Shown piece by piece: positions 1 through 5,507 of a DNA stretch of 7,274 nucleotides (position 1 is the stretch's first letter; every line of letters starts with the position of its first letter). Made by a program: the position numbers and the translations under genes. The stretch is from an uncultured Desulfobacterales bacterium (GTDB lineage: Bacteria > Desulfobacterota > Desulfobacteria > Desulfobacterales > JAFDCJ01). The notes below the pieces were generated by a model. That model had not been told where the DNA came from. It saw only the letters and a program-made list of their open reading frames with translations, and searched no databases. The stretch is taken from contig CALZJV010000305.1 of the NCBI GenBank assembly GCA_945787595.1, positions 1 through 7,274 of the forward strand, given 5' to 3'.

Positions 1-969
1 GCCGTTTTTGGTGATGTTGAGGCCGATCCACCTTATGAGATTGTGGCGGATTGTGTCGAAATGATCCGTCGCGAAAAGGCCGATCTTCTCATCGGGTTCG
101 GGGGCGGTAGTCCCATCGACATTGCCAAAGTGTCAGCCGTCATGGCTACAAACGAAGGCCCGATTGCGGAATATTTTGGCATCGATCTCATTCCCAATGC
201 CGGGTTGTCGACCCTCATCATTCCCACCACCGCAGGGACCGGCAGTGAAGTCACCCCGATTGCGATTCTTTCAGACCACACCGAAAAGCTCAAAAAGGGC
301 ATCGTCAGCCCGCATTTATTCCCCTCGGCCGCTCTGCTTGATCCGGAGCTGACGCTTGGCTTGCCGGCCCACGTGACGGCCGCCACTGGCATGGATGCTC
401 TCATTCATGCGATAGAATCATATACATCAAAAAATGCCACATCCATCTCCGACATGCTCGCATGCCAGGCCATGAAGCTGATCGCCACTAGCATTCGAAC
501 CGCATACGCCGATGGGAGCAACCTGGCGGCACGCAGCAGCATGCTGGAAGGCAGCCTTTTGGCCGGAATGGCCTTTTGTACTGCCGGTGTGACCGCAGTG
601 CACGCGTTTGCGTACCCGATCGGTGCCGAGTTTCATATTCCTCATGGAGTTGCCAACAGCATCATGCTGACACCGGTCATGGAATTCAATAAGCATGGCA
701 GCCTGGAAAGGTTTGCCAAAATTGCGGAGTACCTTGGTGAGGACACAGCCGGGCTATCAACACGCGAAGCTGCCGATGCAGCCGTGGAAGCTATGCGAAT
801 GTTGGCGGCCGATCTCAAGATACCCGGTCATTTGACCGAATTCGGCATCAAAGACGAGGATATTCCCGAACTCGCAGAAGGTGTGATGAAGGTGACTCGG
901 CTTTTGGCCAATAATCCGCGTGAACTGACCCAGAAAGACGCCGAGGCGATCTATCGAAGGGTGCTGTAG
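1..969 (+). CDS. Iron-containing alcohol dehydrogenase, 5'-truncated by window edge
   Basis: This is the group III, iron-dependent alcohol dehydrogenase family: cytosolic NAD(P)-dependent oxidation of alcohols or reduction of aldehydes. The reading frame is open from base 1, so the start lies upstream. The 322 residues seen lack roughly the first 60 of a usual 380-390. Numbering from the first codon, the dinucleotide-binding GGGS is at 34-37, followed by PIDIAK, and GTGSEVT is at 79-85. The metal ligands appear intact: D132 and H136 in GMDALIHAIE, H201 in AVHAF, and H215 in the HIPHG segment. The D-to-H spacing of 4 and H-to-H spacing of 14 match the FucO pattern. The C-terminus (NPRELTQKD...) is complete and ends in TAG. 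The substrate cannot be read from sequence; the family includes butanol, lactaldehyde, 1,3-propanediol and 4-hydroxybutyrate dehydrogenases. A GTG at 43 is in frame but is not the start, because homologous sequence continues upstream of it. Confidence 0.93.
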   Translation, partial: AVFGDVEADPPYEIVADCVEMIRREKADLLIGFGGGSPIDIAKVSAVMATNEGPIAEYFGIDLIPNAGLSTLIIPTTAGTGSEVTPIAILSDHTEKLKKGIVSPHLFPSAALLDPELTLGLPAHVTAATGMDALIHAIESYTSKNATSISDMLACQAMKLIATSIRTAYADGSNLAARSSMLEGSLLAGMAFCTAGVTAVHAFAYPIGAEFHIPHGVANSIMLTPVMEFNKHGSLERFAKIAEYLGEDTAGLSTREAADAAVEAMRMLAADLKIPGHLTEFGIKDEDIPELAEGVMKVTRLLANNPRELTQKDAEAIYRRVL

Positions 970-1004
970 GAAAATGAAGATTTCAGCCCGCCCTGGCCTC
1001 CCCT

Positions 1005-1084
1005 CTCTCCGAGCTGTAGGCTCTACGAGCCGGAAGCCGAAGCCTACGGGCTGGAAGCGGGCTCGTAGCCTGCGCCTCGGAGAG
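1005..1084. repeat. GC-rich imperfect inverted repeat (REP-like)
   Basis: The left arm 1005-1031 and right arm 1060-1084 are reverse complements at 22 of 25 positions, plus a 2-nt bulge. The outer 9 bp (CTCTCCGAG) are perfect. The 28-nt loop holds further short complementary words: GTAGGCT at 1017-1023 can pair with AGCCTAC at 1041-1047. It starts about 35 nt after the alcohol dehydrogenase stop. No T-run follows, so it is more like a dispersed palindromic element than a Rho-independent terminator, although it may still protect the 3' end of the mRNA. Its core resembles the element at 2613-2653. Confidence 0.7.
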
Positions 1085-1344
1085 TGCGACATGACGGATT
1101 TTTACCGTTCACTGTAGTAGATCTAAATTAAGTCTTATCTTCCGGATTCATGCAAAGTTAGGTCTGGGCCAGGGGTGTCGGGTGCAGTTGGCCTGTGTTT
1201 CTTAAATTTTTTGAATCACACGTGACCAAATTTTTCGAAACGCCTGACGCGATTTCCGGACTTAGAACAAATTTACCGTGACCCTAGGTTTTTCTTGTCA
1301 CGTTTAATCATTCCTACAAATCATATGGCTTCATTAATTGAGGG

Positions 1345-1373
1345 TTGACAAATCTTTATTTTCCAACCATTAT
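1345..1373 (+). promoter_or_regulatory. Sigma-70-like promoter of the toxin-antitoxin operon
   Basis: A perfect -35 hexamer TTGACA (1345-1350) is followed after 17 nt by CATTAT (1368-1373), which matches TATAAT at 4 of 6 positions. An overlapping TATAAC (1371-1376) would need a 20-nt spacer. Transcription would begin around 1380, giving a leader of about 45 nt. Just downstream are two palindromes, CATATATG (1385-1392) and GGTTTTAAACC (1392-1402). They are plausible operator half-sites for autoregulation by the antitoxin-toxin complex, as is usual for Phd/YefM systems. Confidence 0.6.
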
Positions 1374-1384
1374 AACTCCTATGA

Positions 1385-1402
1385 CATATATGGTTTTAAA
1401 CC
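1385..1402. promoter_or_regulatory. Candidate autoregulatory operator (adjacent palindromes)
   Basis: CATATATG at 1385-1392 is a perfect 8-bp palindrome. GGTTT-T-AAACC at 1392-1402 is a perfect 5-bp inverted repeat around one base. They abut in the leader between the predicted promoter and the ribosome binding site, where Phd-family antitoxins often bind. That this site is bound by the antitoxin is inference. Confidence 0.35.
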
Positions 1403-1424
1403 CAATTAAGGATGGAGGTCCAGT

Positions 1425-1721
1425 ATGCAACGGACAATTGATGTTACCACTGCACGGCGGCAATTCGGTACCTTGCTTGATGAAGTGTTCTATAAGGGCG
1501 ATGTTATTACGATTGAAAGGAAAGGGAAACCTCTAGCACGCTTGGTTCCTGCAAATTCAGAAAGTCATCACCCGGCGCAAGATCCCCTCGATTCCGAAAG
1601 ACAGCGTTTACTTGATCAGTTACACAGTCTACCTGCCCTTGCAATGAAGGAAGATCCTACAGAAGTTTTACGTCAAATTCGTTCACAAAGACGAATACGG
1701 GCCCTAAAGAACCATGAATAA
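1425..1721 (+). CDS. Phd/YefM-family type II antitoxin
   Basis: This is the predicted labile antitoxin of a type II module: it should bind and neutralise the neighbouring PIN toxin and repress the operon. The N-terminal residues 4-42 (TIDVTTARRQFGTLLDEV ... ITIERKGKPLARLVP) are a typical Phd/YefM DNA-binding and dimerisation domain. Residues 45-98 are polar, charged and rich in R, Q and E, as expected of a toxin-wrapping tail that orders on binding. The 98-residue length is slightly long for the family (about 75-95). The ATG is preceded by GGAGG (1414-1418) at a 6-nt spacing. The last 8 nt overlap the toxin start, which couples translation and favours antitoxin excess. The antitoxin class usually pairs with Doc, YoeB or PIN toxins, and the neighbour identifies the last. 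Base composition is AT-richer than the flanking catabolic genes. Confidence 0.9.
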   Translation: MQRTIDVTTARRQFGTLLDEVFYKGDVITIERKGKPLARLVPANSESHHPAQDPLDSERQRLLDQLHSLPALAMKEDPTEVLRQIRSQRRIRALKNHE

Positions 1722-2181
1722 TATAATTGTACCGGATGCGAATGTATTTCTAGAAATGATATACAGGCGTTCCTTACAGAGGACTGCCAGACAGTTGATA
1801 TCTCATGCGATTGAAAGTGAAATTCAACTTGTAGCCCCAAGTTTGTTTTTAGATGAAATAACAGAGGTTTTTTGTGGGAATTTAGATGATCTACAGAAAG
1901 TCCGGCAGCACCTTCTCTATCTTGAACATTTGGTAAACGAAAAAGCCTTGCTGATTGTCGTTCCGAGTTTTGCTATCAGAATGAAAGCTATTGAAATAGC
2001 TCGCACCGGAAATCCGAAGAGTGGTTATCCTGAACTCAGCGATTCTTTATATCATGCCTTAGCAATCGTAAACGATGCGATATTCGTTACCAATGATTCC
2101 AAACATGTTGCCAAGGTTAATAGATTTGGTCATGTGGAAAAACTGGCTGATTATCCAAAAGTTTTTGAACGAATTGTATGA
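1714..2181 (+). CDS. PIN-domain (VapC-like) toxin ribonuclease
   Basis: This is a predicted Mg/Mn-dependent endoribonuclease that cleaves RNA when freed from its antitoxin; the RNA target cannot be predicted. At 155 residues it covers a full PIN domain and is slightly longer than a typical VapC (about 130-140). The expected acidic active-site set is present: D8 in VPDANVFLE, E48 in FLDEIT (E51 is an alternative), D110 in ELSDSLYHALA, and D128 in FVTNDSKHV. The order and spacing fit PIN folds, and no key residue is missing. The ATG overlaps the antitoxin stop (ATGAATAA, 8 nt) and lacks a clear Shine-Dalgarno site, so translation probably depends on ribosomes finishing the antitoxin. A later Met (residue 15) would remove D8 and is rejected. 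A sampled 60-nt line (1861-1920) is about 42% G+C, against 60% for one in the dehydrogenase (5941-6000), which fits horizontal acquisition. Confidence 0.9.
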   Translation: MNNIIVPDANVFLEMIYRRSLQRTARQLISHAIESEIQLVAPSLFLDEITEVFCGNLDDLQKVRQHLLYLEHLVNEKALLIVVPSFAIRMKAIEIARTGNPKSGYPELSDSLYHALAIVNDAIFVTNDSKHVAKVNRFGHVEKLADYPKVFERIV

Positions 2182-2260
2182 TATTTGGCAAAGTCGGACA
2201 AAAGAAAGAATTTTGTTGTTTTAAAAGACGGCAGGCCCCTGTCCGCAGTTGAGAGGAAGT

Positions 2261-2321
2261 CAGAGGGTCGCGTCTTCATTCTTGACATGAAGTGAAGAAT
2301 GAAGACTCCTCTGTCTTTTCT
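2261..2321 (+). terminator. Hairpin terminator of the toxin-antitoxin operon
   Basis: A perfect 12-bp stem (GTCTTCATTCTT at 2272-2283 with 2295-2306) closes an 11-nt loop. It is extended across an asymmetric bulge by 6 more base pairs (CAGAGG 2261-2266 with CCTCTG 2308-2313). A T-rich tail TCTTTTCT (2314-2321) follows. It lies 80-140 nt after the toxin stop. The U-tract is interrupted by C, so termination may be partial. Confidence 0.65.
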
Positions 2322-2343
2322 ATTGATACACTGATTCGAACAC

Positions 2344-2394
2344 CGCCGCTAGAATGTTCCTATAAGCGGCGCCGCTGGCCTGAAAAGCGGCCAG
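2344..2394. repeat. Two adjacent GC-rich hairpins
   Basis: CGCCGCT (2344-2350) pairs with AGCGGCG (2365-2371) around a 14-nt loop. Immediately after, CTGGCC (2375-2380) pairs with GGCCAG (2389-2394) around an 8-nt loop. The alternative pairing CCGCT (2372-2376) with AGCGG (2386-2390) shows that the two could refold. An A-rich run (2405-2410) follows. On the - strand this reads as hairpins preceded by T, so it is not a terminator for the - strand genes. Function unknown. Confidence 0.45.
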
Positions 2395-2438
2395 TCTAAT
2401 CGAATAAAAAACTTAACGGAATACAATTTTATTTTTCT

Positions 2439-2503
2439 GACAGGATCAACTGGCTGGACAGGATATAACCAGATTGAACAAAAAAAATCCTGTTAATCCT
2501 GTC
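2439..2503. repeat. Imperfect inverted repeat with duplicated GACAGGAT arms
   Basis: GACAGGAT occurs at 2439-2446 and 2457-2464. Its complement occurs as ATCCTGTT (2487-2494, one mismatch) and ATCCTGTC (2496-2503, perfect). The outer 8 bp pair exactly, and the inner pair nests inside them around an A-rich loop. Similar AATCCTGTTAATCCTGTC words are familiar from dispersed repeats in environmental bacterial genomes; this is recognised from memory and not checked by search. Confidence 0.55.
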
Positions 2504-2509
2504 TAAATT

Positions 2510-2697
2510 ATGTAGTTTCATAAGAGATCTCAAAGGTGCTAAATCCTAAATTCAAATCCCATCTTTATTTAACTATAGAGACAGAGCGCAGCGACTCCAT
2601 CCTTCCGCATTCCCTCCGGGGCGTAGGCCCCTATGACCCCTATGGGCCGGAGGCCACATTCCGACTTCCGCATTCGTCAAATGTAGTTTCATAAGAG
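2510..2697. repeat. 17-bp exact direct repeat flanking a 154-bp segment
   Basis: ATGTAGTTTCATAAGAG is present at 2510-2526 and again at 2681-2697, and the flanking bases differ. The enclosed 2527-2680 segment holds the GC-rich palindrome. The right copy lies 10 nt beyond the stop of the SMP-30 gene. The arrangement fits a local duplication or an inserted repeat element with a long duplicated target, but no transposase is present. Confidence 0.6.
2613..2653. repeat. GC-rich palindromic element (REP-like)
   Basis: CCTCCGG (2613-2619) is perfectly complementary to CCGGAGG (2647-2653). The interior contains GGGGC-GTAG-GCCCC and repeats CCCCTATG. Its word order, GTAGGC..CTA..GGCCGGAGGCC, parallels GTAGGC.CTACGAGCCGGAAGCC in the 1005-1084 element, which suggests both belong to one dispersed family. 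No T-run follows on either strand. Confidence 0.55.
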
Positions 2698-2707
2698 GCA
2701 TTTGTAC

Positions 2708-3553
2708 CTATGGCAGACCCGCACCGGGAACTTCTACTTCAATGATTTCGATTTTTCCCTCGGGTTTCGCTCGAACTTCCTCCGGATTGGATGATCCTGC
2801 CGTACAGACAAACAGTGTGCGGCGGCCTAATCCGCCTAGCATACAGGCGTAGGGCTTCGTCGACACCGTCAGGCGATGGGTGATATTTCCGCCTTCCTGC
2901 ACTCTTAAAACCTCCCCGGGATGCGGCGCAGCAACCCAGATGGCCCCCTCGGCATCCAAACAAATACCGTCCGGATATACGCCTTTCAAATTGGCCCAGG
3001 TGCGGCGGTTTTTCAAGGTGCCGTCAGAGTCAATGTCGAAGGCGGTTAGGCGATTCCCCCAGGTTTCAGCAACAATCAGCGTTTGATCGTCGGGGGTGAT
3101 GACGGAACCGTTGGGAAAGTAAACCCCCTCAGCCACGATGCGGGCCTTGCCGTCCGGTGTGACCAGTACAATTTCCGCCGGTTTTACCGGTGCATCTGCC
3201 GCCAAATCGAAACCAAAGTTTCCGATGTAAGCCCGCCCCTGTTTGTCTACGACCATGTCATTGCAGTGAAAAGAGGCGAGCTCTGTCAAATCGGCAGCCT
3301 CTACCAACCCTTTTGGCTCGAGTCGCAGCAGGCGCCGGTCCATCATCGACACCACCAGCAGGCGTCCATCCGGCAGCCAGCCCAACCCGGAGGGCGAGCA
3401 CTGGACTTCGACAATTTTTTCGGCATTGCCGTCCATATCCAATGTCATCACGTGAAGGCCCTGCATGTCGGAAAACCAGAGCTTTTCATCATGCCAGCGC
3501 GGACCTTCCGGAAATAAGAGGCCGTCCAACAGTATCTTCGTATCATGGGGCAT
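2708..3553 (-). CDS. SMP-30/gluconolactonase (LRE) family protein, probable lactonase
   Basis: This is a six-bladed beta-propeller of the SMP-30/gluconolaconase/LRE-like family, whose members hydrolyse sugar lactones or other lactones with a single divalent metal. The 281 residues match the usual 280-310 and show no signal peptide, so a cytosolic location is expected. The metal-ligand positions known from SMP-30 are visible: E16 in LLFPEGPRW, N148 in YFPNGS and D195 in VYPDGICLD. N98 in FHCNDM matches the substrate-contacting Asn. Each lies in its usual family context, so the enzyme should be active. The ATG at 3553 has GGAGG (complement of 3562-3566) 8 nt upstream. The stop TAG lies 10 nt from a 17-bp direct repeat. 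It is the last of four same-strand genes, 237 nt after the phosphatase, so it may have its own promoter. The lactone substrate is not predictable from the sequence; the idea that it opens gamma-lactones for the upstream acyl-CoA genes is inference. Confidence 0.88.
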   Translation of the reverse strand: MPHDTKILLDGLLFPEGPRWHDEKLWFSDMQGLHVMTLDMDGNAEKIVEVQCSPSGLGWLPDGRLLVVSMMDRRLLRLEPKGLVEAADLTELASFHCNDMVVDKQGRAYIGNFGFDLAADAPVKPAEIVLVTPDGKARIVAEGVYFPNGSVITPDDQTLIVAETWGNRLTAFDIDSDGTLKNRRTWANLKGVYPDGICLDAEGAIWVAAPHPGEVLRVQEGGNITHRLTVSTKPYACMLGGLGRRTLFVCTAGSSNPEEVRAKPEGKIEIIEVEVPGAGLP

Positions 3554-3570
3554 CGTTTAATCCTCCAAGG

Positions 3571-3668
3571 CTGCACATTACACATTCAAAATTCCAGTGC
3601 AGATATCGTTAATTGGTTGATTTGTTGATTGGTCAAGTGATTGCAAATATGGATTTATCCCATATTTG
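3571..3668. promoter_or_regulatory. Inverted repeats upstream of the lactonase gene
   Basis: CAAATATGG (3644-3652) is perfectly complementary to CCATATTTG (3660-3668) around a 7-nt loop. It lies about 90-115 nt upstream of the SMP-30 start on the - strand. CTGCAC (3571-3576) pairs with GTGCAG (3597-3602) closer to the start. A TTGACC word on the - strand (3631-3636) could be a -35 element, but no good -10 follows. Either repeat could be an operator or mRNA leader structure; the sequence does not decide. Confidence 0.3.
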
Positions 3669-3767
3669 AAATCTAATTGGACACCTGATTTTTCTAGAAG
3701 CGTGACATGCTGAATCGAGGACTATGATTTTCTTATTCAACCACTCAGCCAGTAATCTAATCAACGA

Positions 3768-3779
3768 GCACTGCAGTGC
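3768..3779. repeat. 12-bp perfect palindrome after the phosphatase gene
   Basis: GCACTGCAGTGC is a perfect palindrome 11 nt beyond the stop codon of the histidine-phosphatase gene (- strand). It lacks a loop and a following T-run, so it is not a classical terminator. It could be a protein-binding site in the gap before the SMP-30 gene or chance; its role is unknown. Confidence 0.3.
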
Positions 3780-3790
3780 CACGTTTACAA

Positions 3791-4339
3791 TCAGTGAACT
3801 TCGGTAACCGCCTCCGTCCCTCGCTCTATCAGTAATAAATTGTTTCCATCAGATTTCAGAACAGTGATTGAAGCGTTATCCGGCCTGAAACATACAACCC
3901 GGTCGTCTTCGGTGGCATGGCCGACTGCGACATTGATTGCAATGTAATGCGTGAACACGACCGTGTCGGTATCGATAGATACCAGTGCCTCAATGACTTC
4001 CTGGCGCCATTGCCGGAGATCCCGGTCAAGATTTGGCCACTGGTCGACCATCACCTCTTTGAGCCAGCGAACTCTGTCAGCCGGAGTTTCGGAAGGGAAT
4101 CGTATCTCTCCCACCCGTTTTTCAACCCGGGGCTCAAGCTGCCAAATTTTCGCCAAAGGCATGGAAGTCTCCCTCGTTCTAGCAAGGGGGCTTGTGAGAA
4201 TGGGCAAGGGACCCAAAGGGGCCAAAGTCAAAGCCGCTGCTTTGGCCTGGGCATGCCCCAAATCATCGAGCCCCGGATCCTTTTCCATGCCCCAGCCTGC
4301 CATGGCCTTACCGTGACGTACCAGATAGATTTTTGCCAT
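3791..4339 (-). CDS. Histidine phosphatase family (SixA/phosphoglycerate-mutase-like) protein
   Basis: The branch-1 histidine phosphatase superfamily transfers phosphate from a substrate to an active-site His. Its members dephosphorylate small metabolites or phosphohistidine proteins. The 182 residues fit the short SixA/CobC-like group and there is no signal peptide. The catalytic set is present: R8-H9-G10 in YLVRHGKA (H9 is the phospho-acceptor), R54 in SPLARTRET, E78 in VGEIRF as likely proton donor, and H131 in VFTHYIAIN. All are in the usual order, so activity is expected. The ATG at 4339 has a GAGGGG Shine-Dalgarno (complement of 4344-4349) at a short 4-nt spacing. It follows the phosphotransferase gene on the same strand after a 127-nt gap occupied by a fold-back repeat, so co-transcription is plausible but not proven. 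A role in removing phosphate from intermediates of the upstream kinase is inference; a true SixA role toward a histidine phosphotransfer protein is the alternative. Confidence 0.88.
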   Translation of the reverse strand: MAKIYLVRHGKAMAGWGMEKDPGLDDLGHAQAKAAALTLAPLGPLPILTSPLARTRETSMPLAKIWQLEPRVEKRVGEIRFPSETPADRVRWLKEVMVDQWPNLDRDLRQWRQEVIEALVSIDTDTVVFTHYIAINVAVGHATEDDRVVCFRPDNASITVLKSDGNNLLLIERGTEAVTEVH

Positions 4340-4354
4340 AAAACCCCTCGGAAA

Positions 4355-4464
4355 AATGAAGATTGAAGATTGACGAATTATTGATATCGCTGTGCTCTGC
4401 TATTTTAAAATTGACAGAATGCCTTAATTCCGCATTCCGCATTCGACATTCTTCAATCTTCATT
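4355..4464. repeat. Fold-back repeat with 24-bp terminal inverted repeats
   Basis: The arms 4355-4378 and 4441-4464 are reverse complements at 22 of 24 positions, with the outermost 15 bp perfect (AATGAAGATTGAAGA). The 62-nt interior contains tandem ATTCCGC heptamers (4427-4433 and 4434-4440) running into the right arm. It fills most of the 127-nt gap between the phosphotransferase stop and the phosphatase start. It encodes nothing. It could act as a processing or attenuation structure between the two genes, or be a small non-autonomous mobile repeat. Confidence 0.7.
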
Positions 4465-4466
4465 AT

Positions 4467-5507
4467 TCATTCTAAAAGCGCCCCTGCCAGATCGGCGATT
4501 TCCCGGGCCAAGCGGCCTCTTTCAATCGCTACGGTGGAACTGGCATTGCCCATGATCCCCCTTTTATAGACACCCTGCAGAATACTGGCCAACCGGAAAA
4601 AAGAAAACGCCAGATAGAAATTGAAGTTGGCGATGCTGTCACGCCCGGTTAAGCGACAATATTGGGCAATAAATTCATCCTCGCTGAGAATGCCGCTATC
4701 TGGGCCGGTCAACCCTTCCAGGCTCCTGAGCCCGGTCAGTCCCGAATGATAGGGCATGCAGCTATATCCCAAATCGCCGAGGGGATGGCCGAGGGTCGAA
4801 AGCTCCCAGTCCAGCATGGCCACCACCCTGGGCTCGGTGGGATGAAACAGCATGTTGCCCATGCGAAAATCGCCGTGAACGATGCAACTGGTATCATCAT
4901 CGGGAACATTTTTCGGCAGGTACTCCATAAGCCGTTCCATGGATAAAATTTCATCGGTCTTGGACGCGACATACTGCTTGGACCAGCGACCGATCTGGCG
5001 ACTGAAATAATTGCCCGGCTTACCGAAATCTTCCAGTCCCAGATCTGCATAATTCACCGAATGCAATGCCGCCAGCACCCGAACCATATCGAGATAAATC
5101 GCACGTCTTTCTTCCGGGGATTTATTTGGCAGTGTAAAATCCTCCAGTACACGACCGTTGATATACTCCATTACGAAAAACGGCGTCCCGATGACGGCGT
5201 CGTCCCCACACAGAAAGAACATTTTGGGTACCGGGACGTCTGTTTTCTCCAGTGCCTTCATAATACGATACTCTCGCTCCACCATGTGAGCCGATGGCAA
5301 TAGCTCTCCGGGAGGTTTTTTCCGCAAGACGTATTGCCTATCTTCCGTGCTTAAAAGAAAGGTCGGATTCGACTGCCCGCCTTCAAACTGCAGCAATCTC
5401 AACGGGCGTTTGAATCCTGCCAGATGGGCCATAAGATAGTCGGACAGGCGGTCTTCATCGAAACGATGAACCGCGCGCACCGGGATCAATTTTTCGTGAC
5501 TTTTCAT
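4467..5507 (-). CDS. APH-fold phosphotransferase, ACAD10/11 kinase-domain-like (LvaA-like)
   Basis: This is a cytosolic kinase of the aminoglycoside-phosphotransferase fold, in the subgroup found next to acyl-CoA dehydrogenases. The 346 residues fit the family. The glycine-containing nucleotide loop is at 41-47 (FEGGQSN). The ATP-binding lysine is K63 or K64 in VLRKKPPG, and a conserved acidic residue is E79 in the VEREYRIM helix. The hinge is [14 protein letters not shown] (110-123). The catalytic loop HGDFRMGN (211-218) supplies the catalytic base D213 and N218, and [17 protein letters not shown] supplies the metal-binding D233. All key residues are intact, so this is not a pseudokinase. 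Its ATG overlaps the dehydrogenase TGA by 4 nt (ATGA), giving strong translational coupling. In ACAD10/ACAD11 and in LvaA of levulinate catabolism, related domains phosphorylate 4-hydroxyacyl-CoAs; the same substrate class here is inference. An antibiotic-resistance role is very unlikely from the context and the family signature. Confidence 0.92.
   Translation of the reverse strand: MKSHEKLIPVRAVHRFDEDRLSDYLMAHLAGFKRPLRLLQFEGGQSNPTFLLSTEDRQYVLRKKPPGELLPSAHMVEREYRIMKALEKTDVPVPKMFFLCGDDAVIGTPFFVMEYINGRVLEDFTLPNKSPEERRAIYLDMVRVLAALHSVNYADLGLEDFGKPGNYFSRQIGRWSKQYVASKTDEILSMERLMEYLPKNVPDDDTSCIVHGDFRMGNMLFHPTEPRVVAMLDWELSTLGHPLGDLGYSCMPYHSGLTGLRSLEGLTGPDSGILSEDEFIAQYCRLTGRDSIANFNFYLAFSFFRLASILQGVYKRGIMGNASSTVAIERGRLAREIADLAGALLE

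Larger units (their letters stand above)
970..1424. other. Intergenic gap before the toxin-antitoxin operon
   Basis: No gene is supported here. The first 115 bases hold the GC-rich palindrome. The rest turns AT-rich and carries the promoter of the downstream operon near its right end. CGTGACC occurs twice (1221-1227 and 1277-1283), and the second copy forms a 6-bp inverted pair with GTCACG at 1297-1302. A 20-codon frame from a GTG at 1222 ends in TGA near 1281 and has no ribosome binding site, so it is not called. Confidence 0.6.
2182..2707. other. Repeat-rich convergent intergenic region
   Basis: No coding sequence is supported in this gap between two convergent genes. From left to right it holds the terminator hairpin, a GC-rich double hairpin (2344-2394), an imperfect inverted repeat built on GACAGGAT (2439-2503), a 17-bp direct repeat pair (2510-2526 and 2681-2697), and between those copies a GC-rich palindrome (2613-2653) flanked by an 11-bp direct repeat CTTCCGCATTC (2602-2612 and 2665-2675). 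This density suggests accumulated repeat insertions beside the toxin-antitoxin cassette. Confidence 0.65.

Noticed and set aside
1222..1281. A 20-codon frame from GTG in the gap before the toxin-antitoxin operon
   Set aside because: It has no ribosome binding site and no recognisable peptide; its length is expected by chance.
1345..1536. A 63-codon frame on the + strand starting in the promoter of the toxin-antitoxin operon
   Set aside because: It overlaps the antitoxin in another frame and its start coincides with the -35 box, so it cannot be translated from that promoter.
4467..5507. Aminoglycoside resistance gene, suggested by the APH fold
   Set aside because: The protein has the signature of the acyl-CoA-dehydrogenase-associated subgroup and is translationally coupled to such a dehydrogenase.
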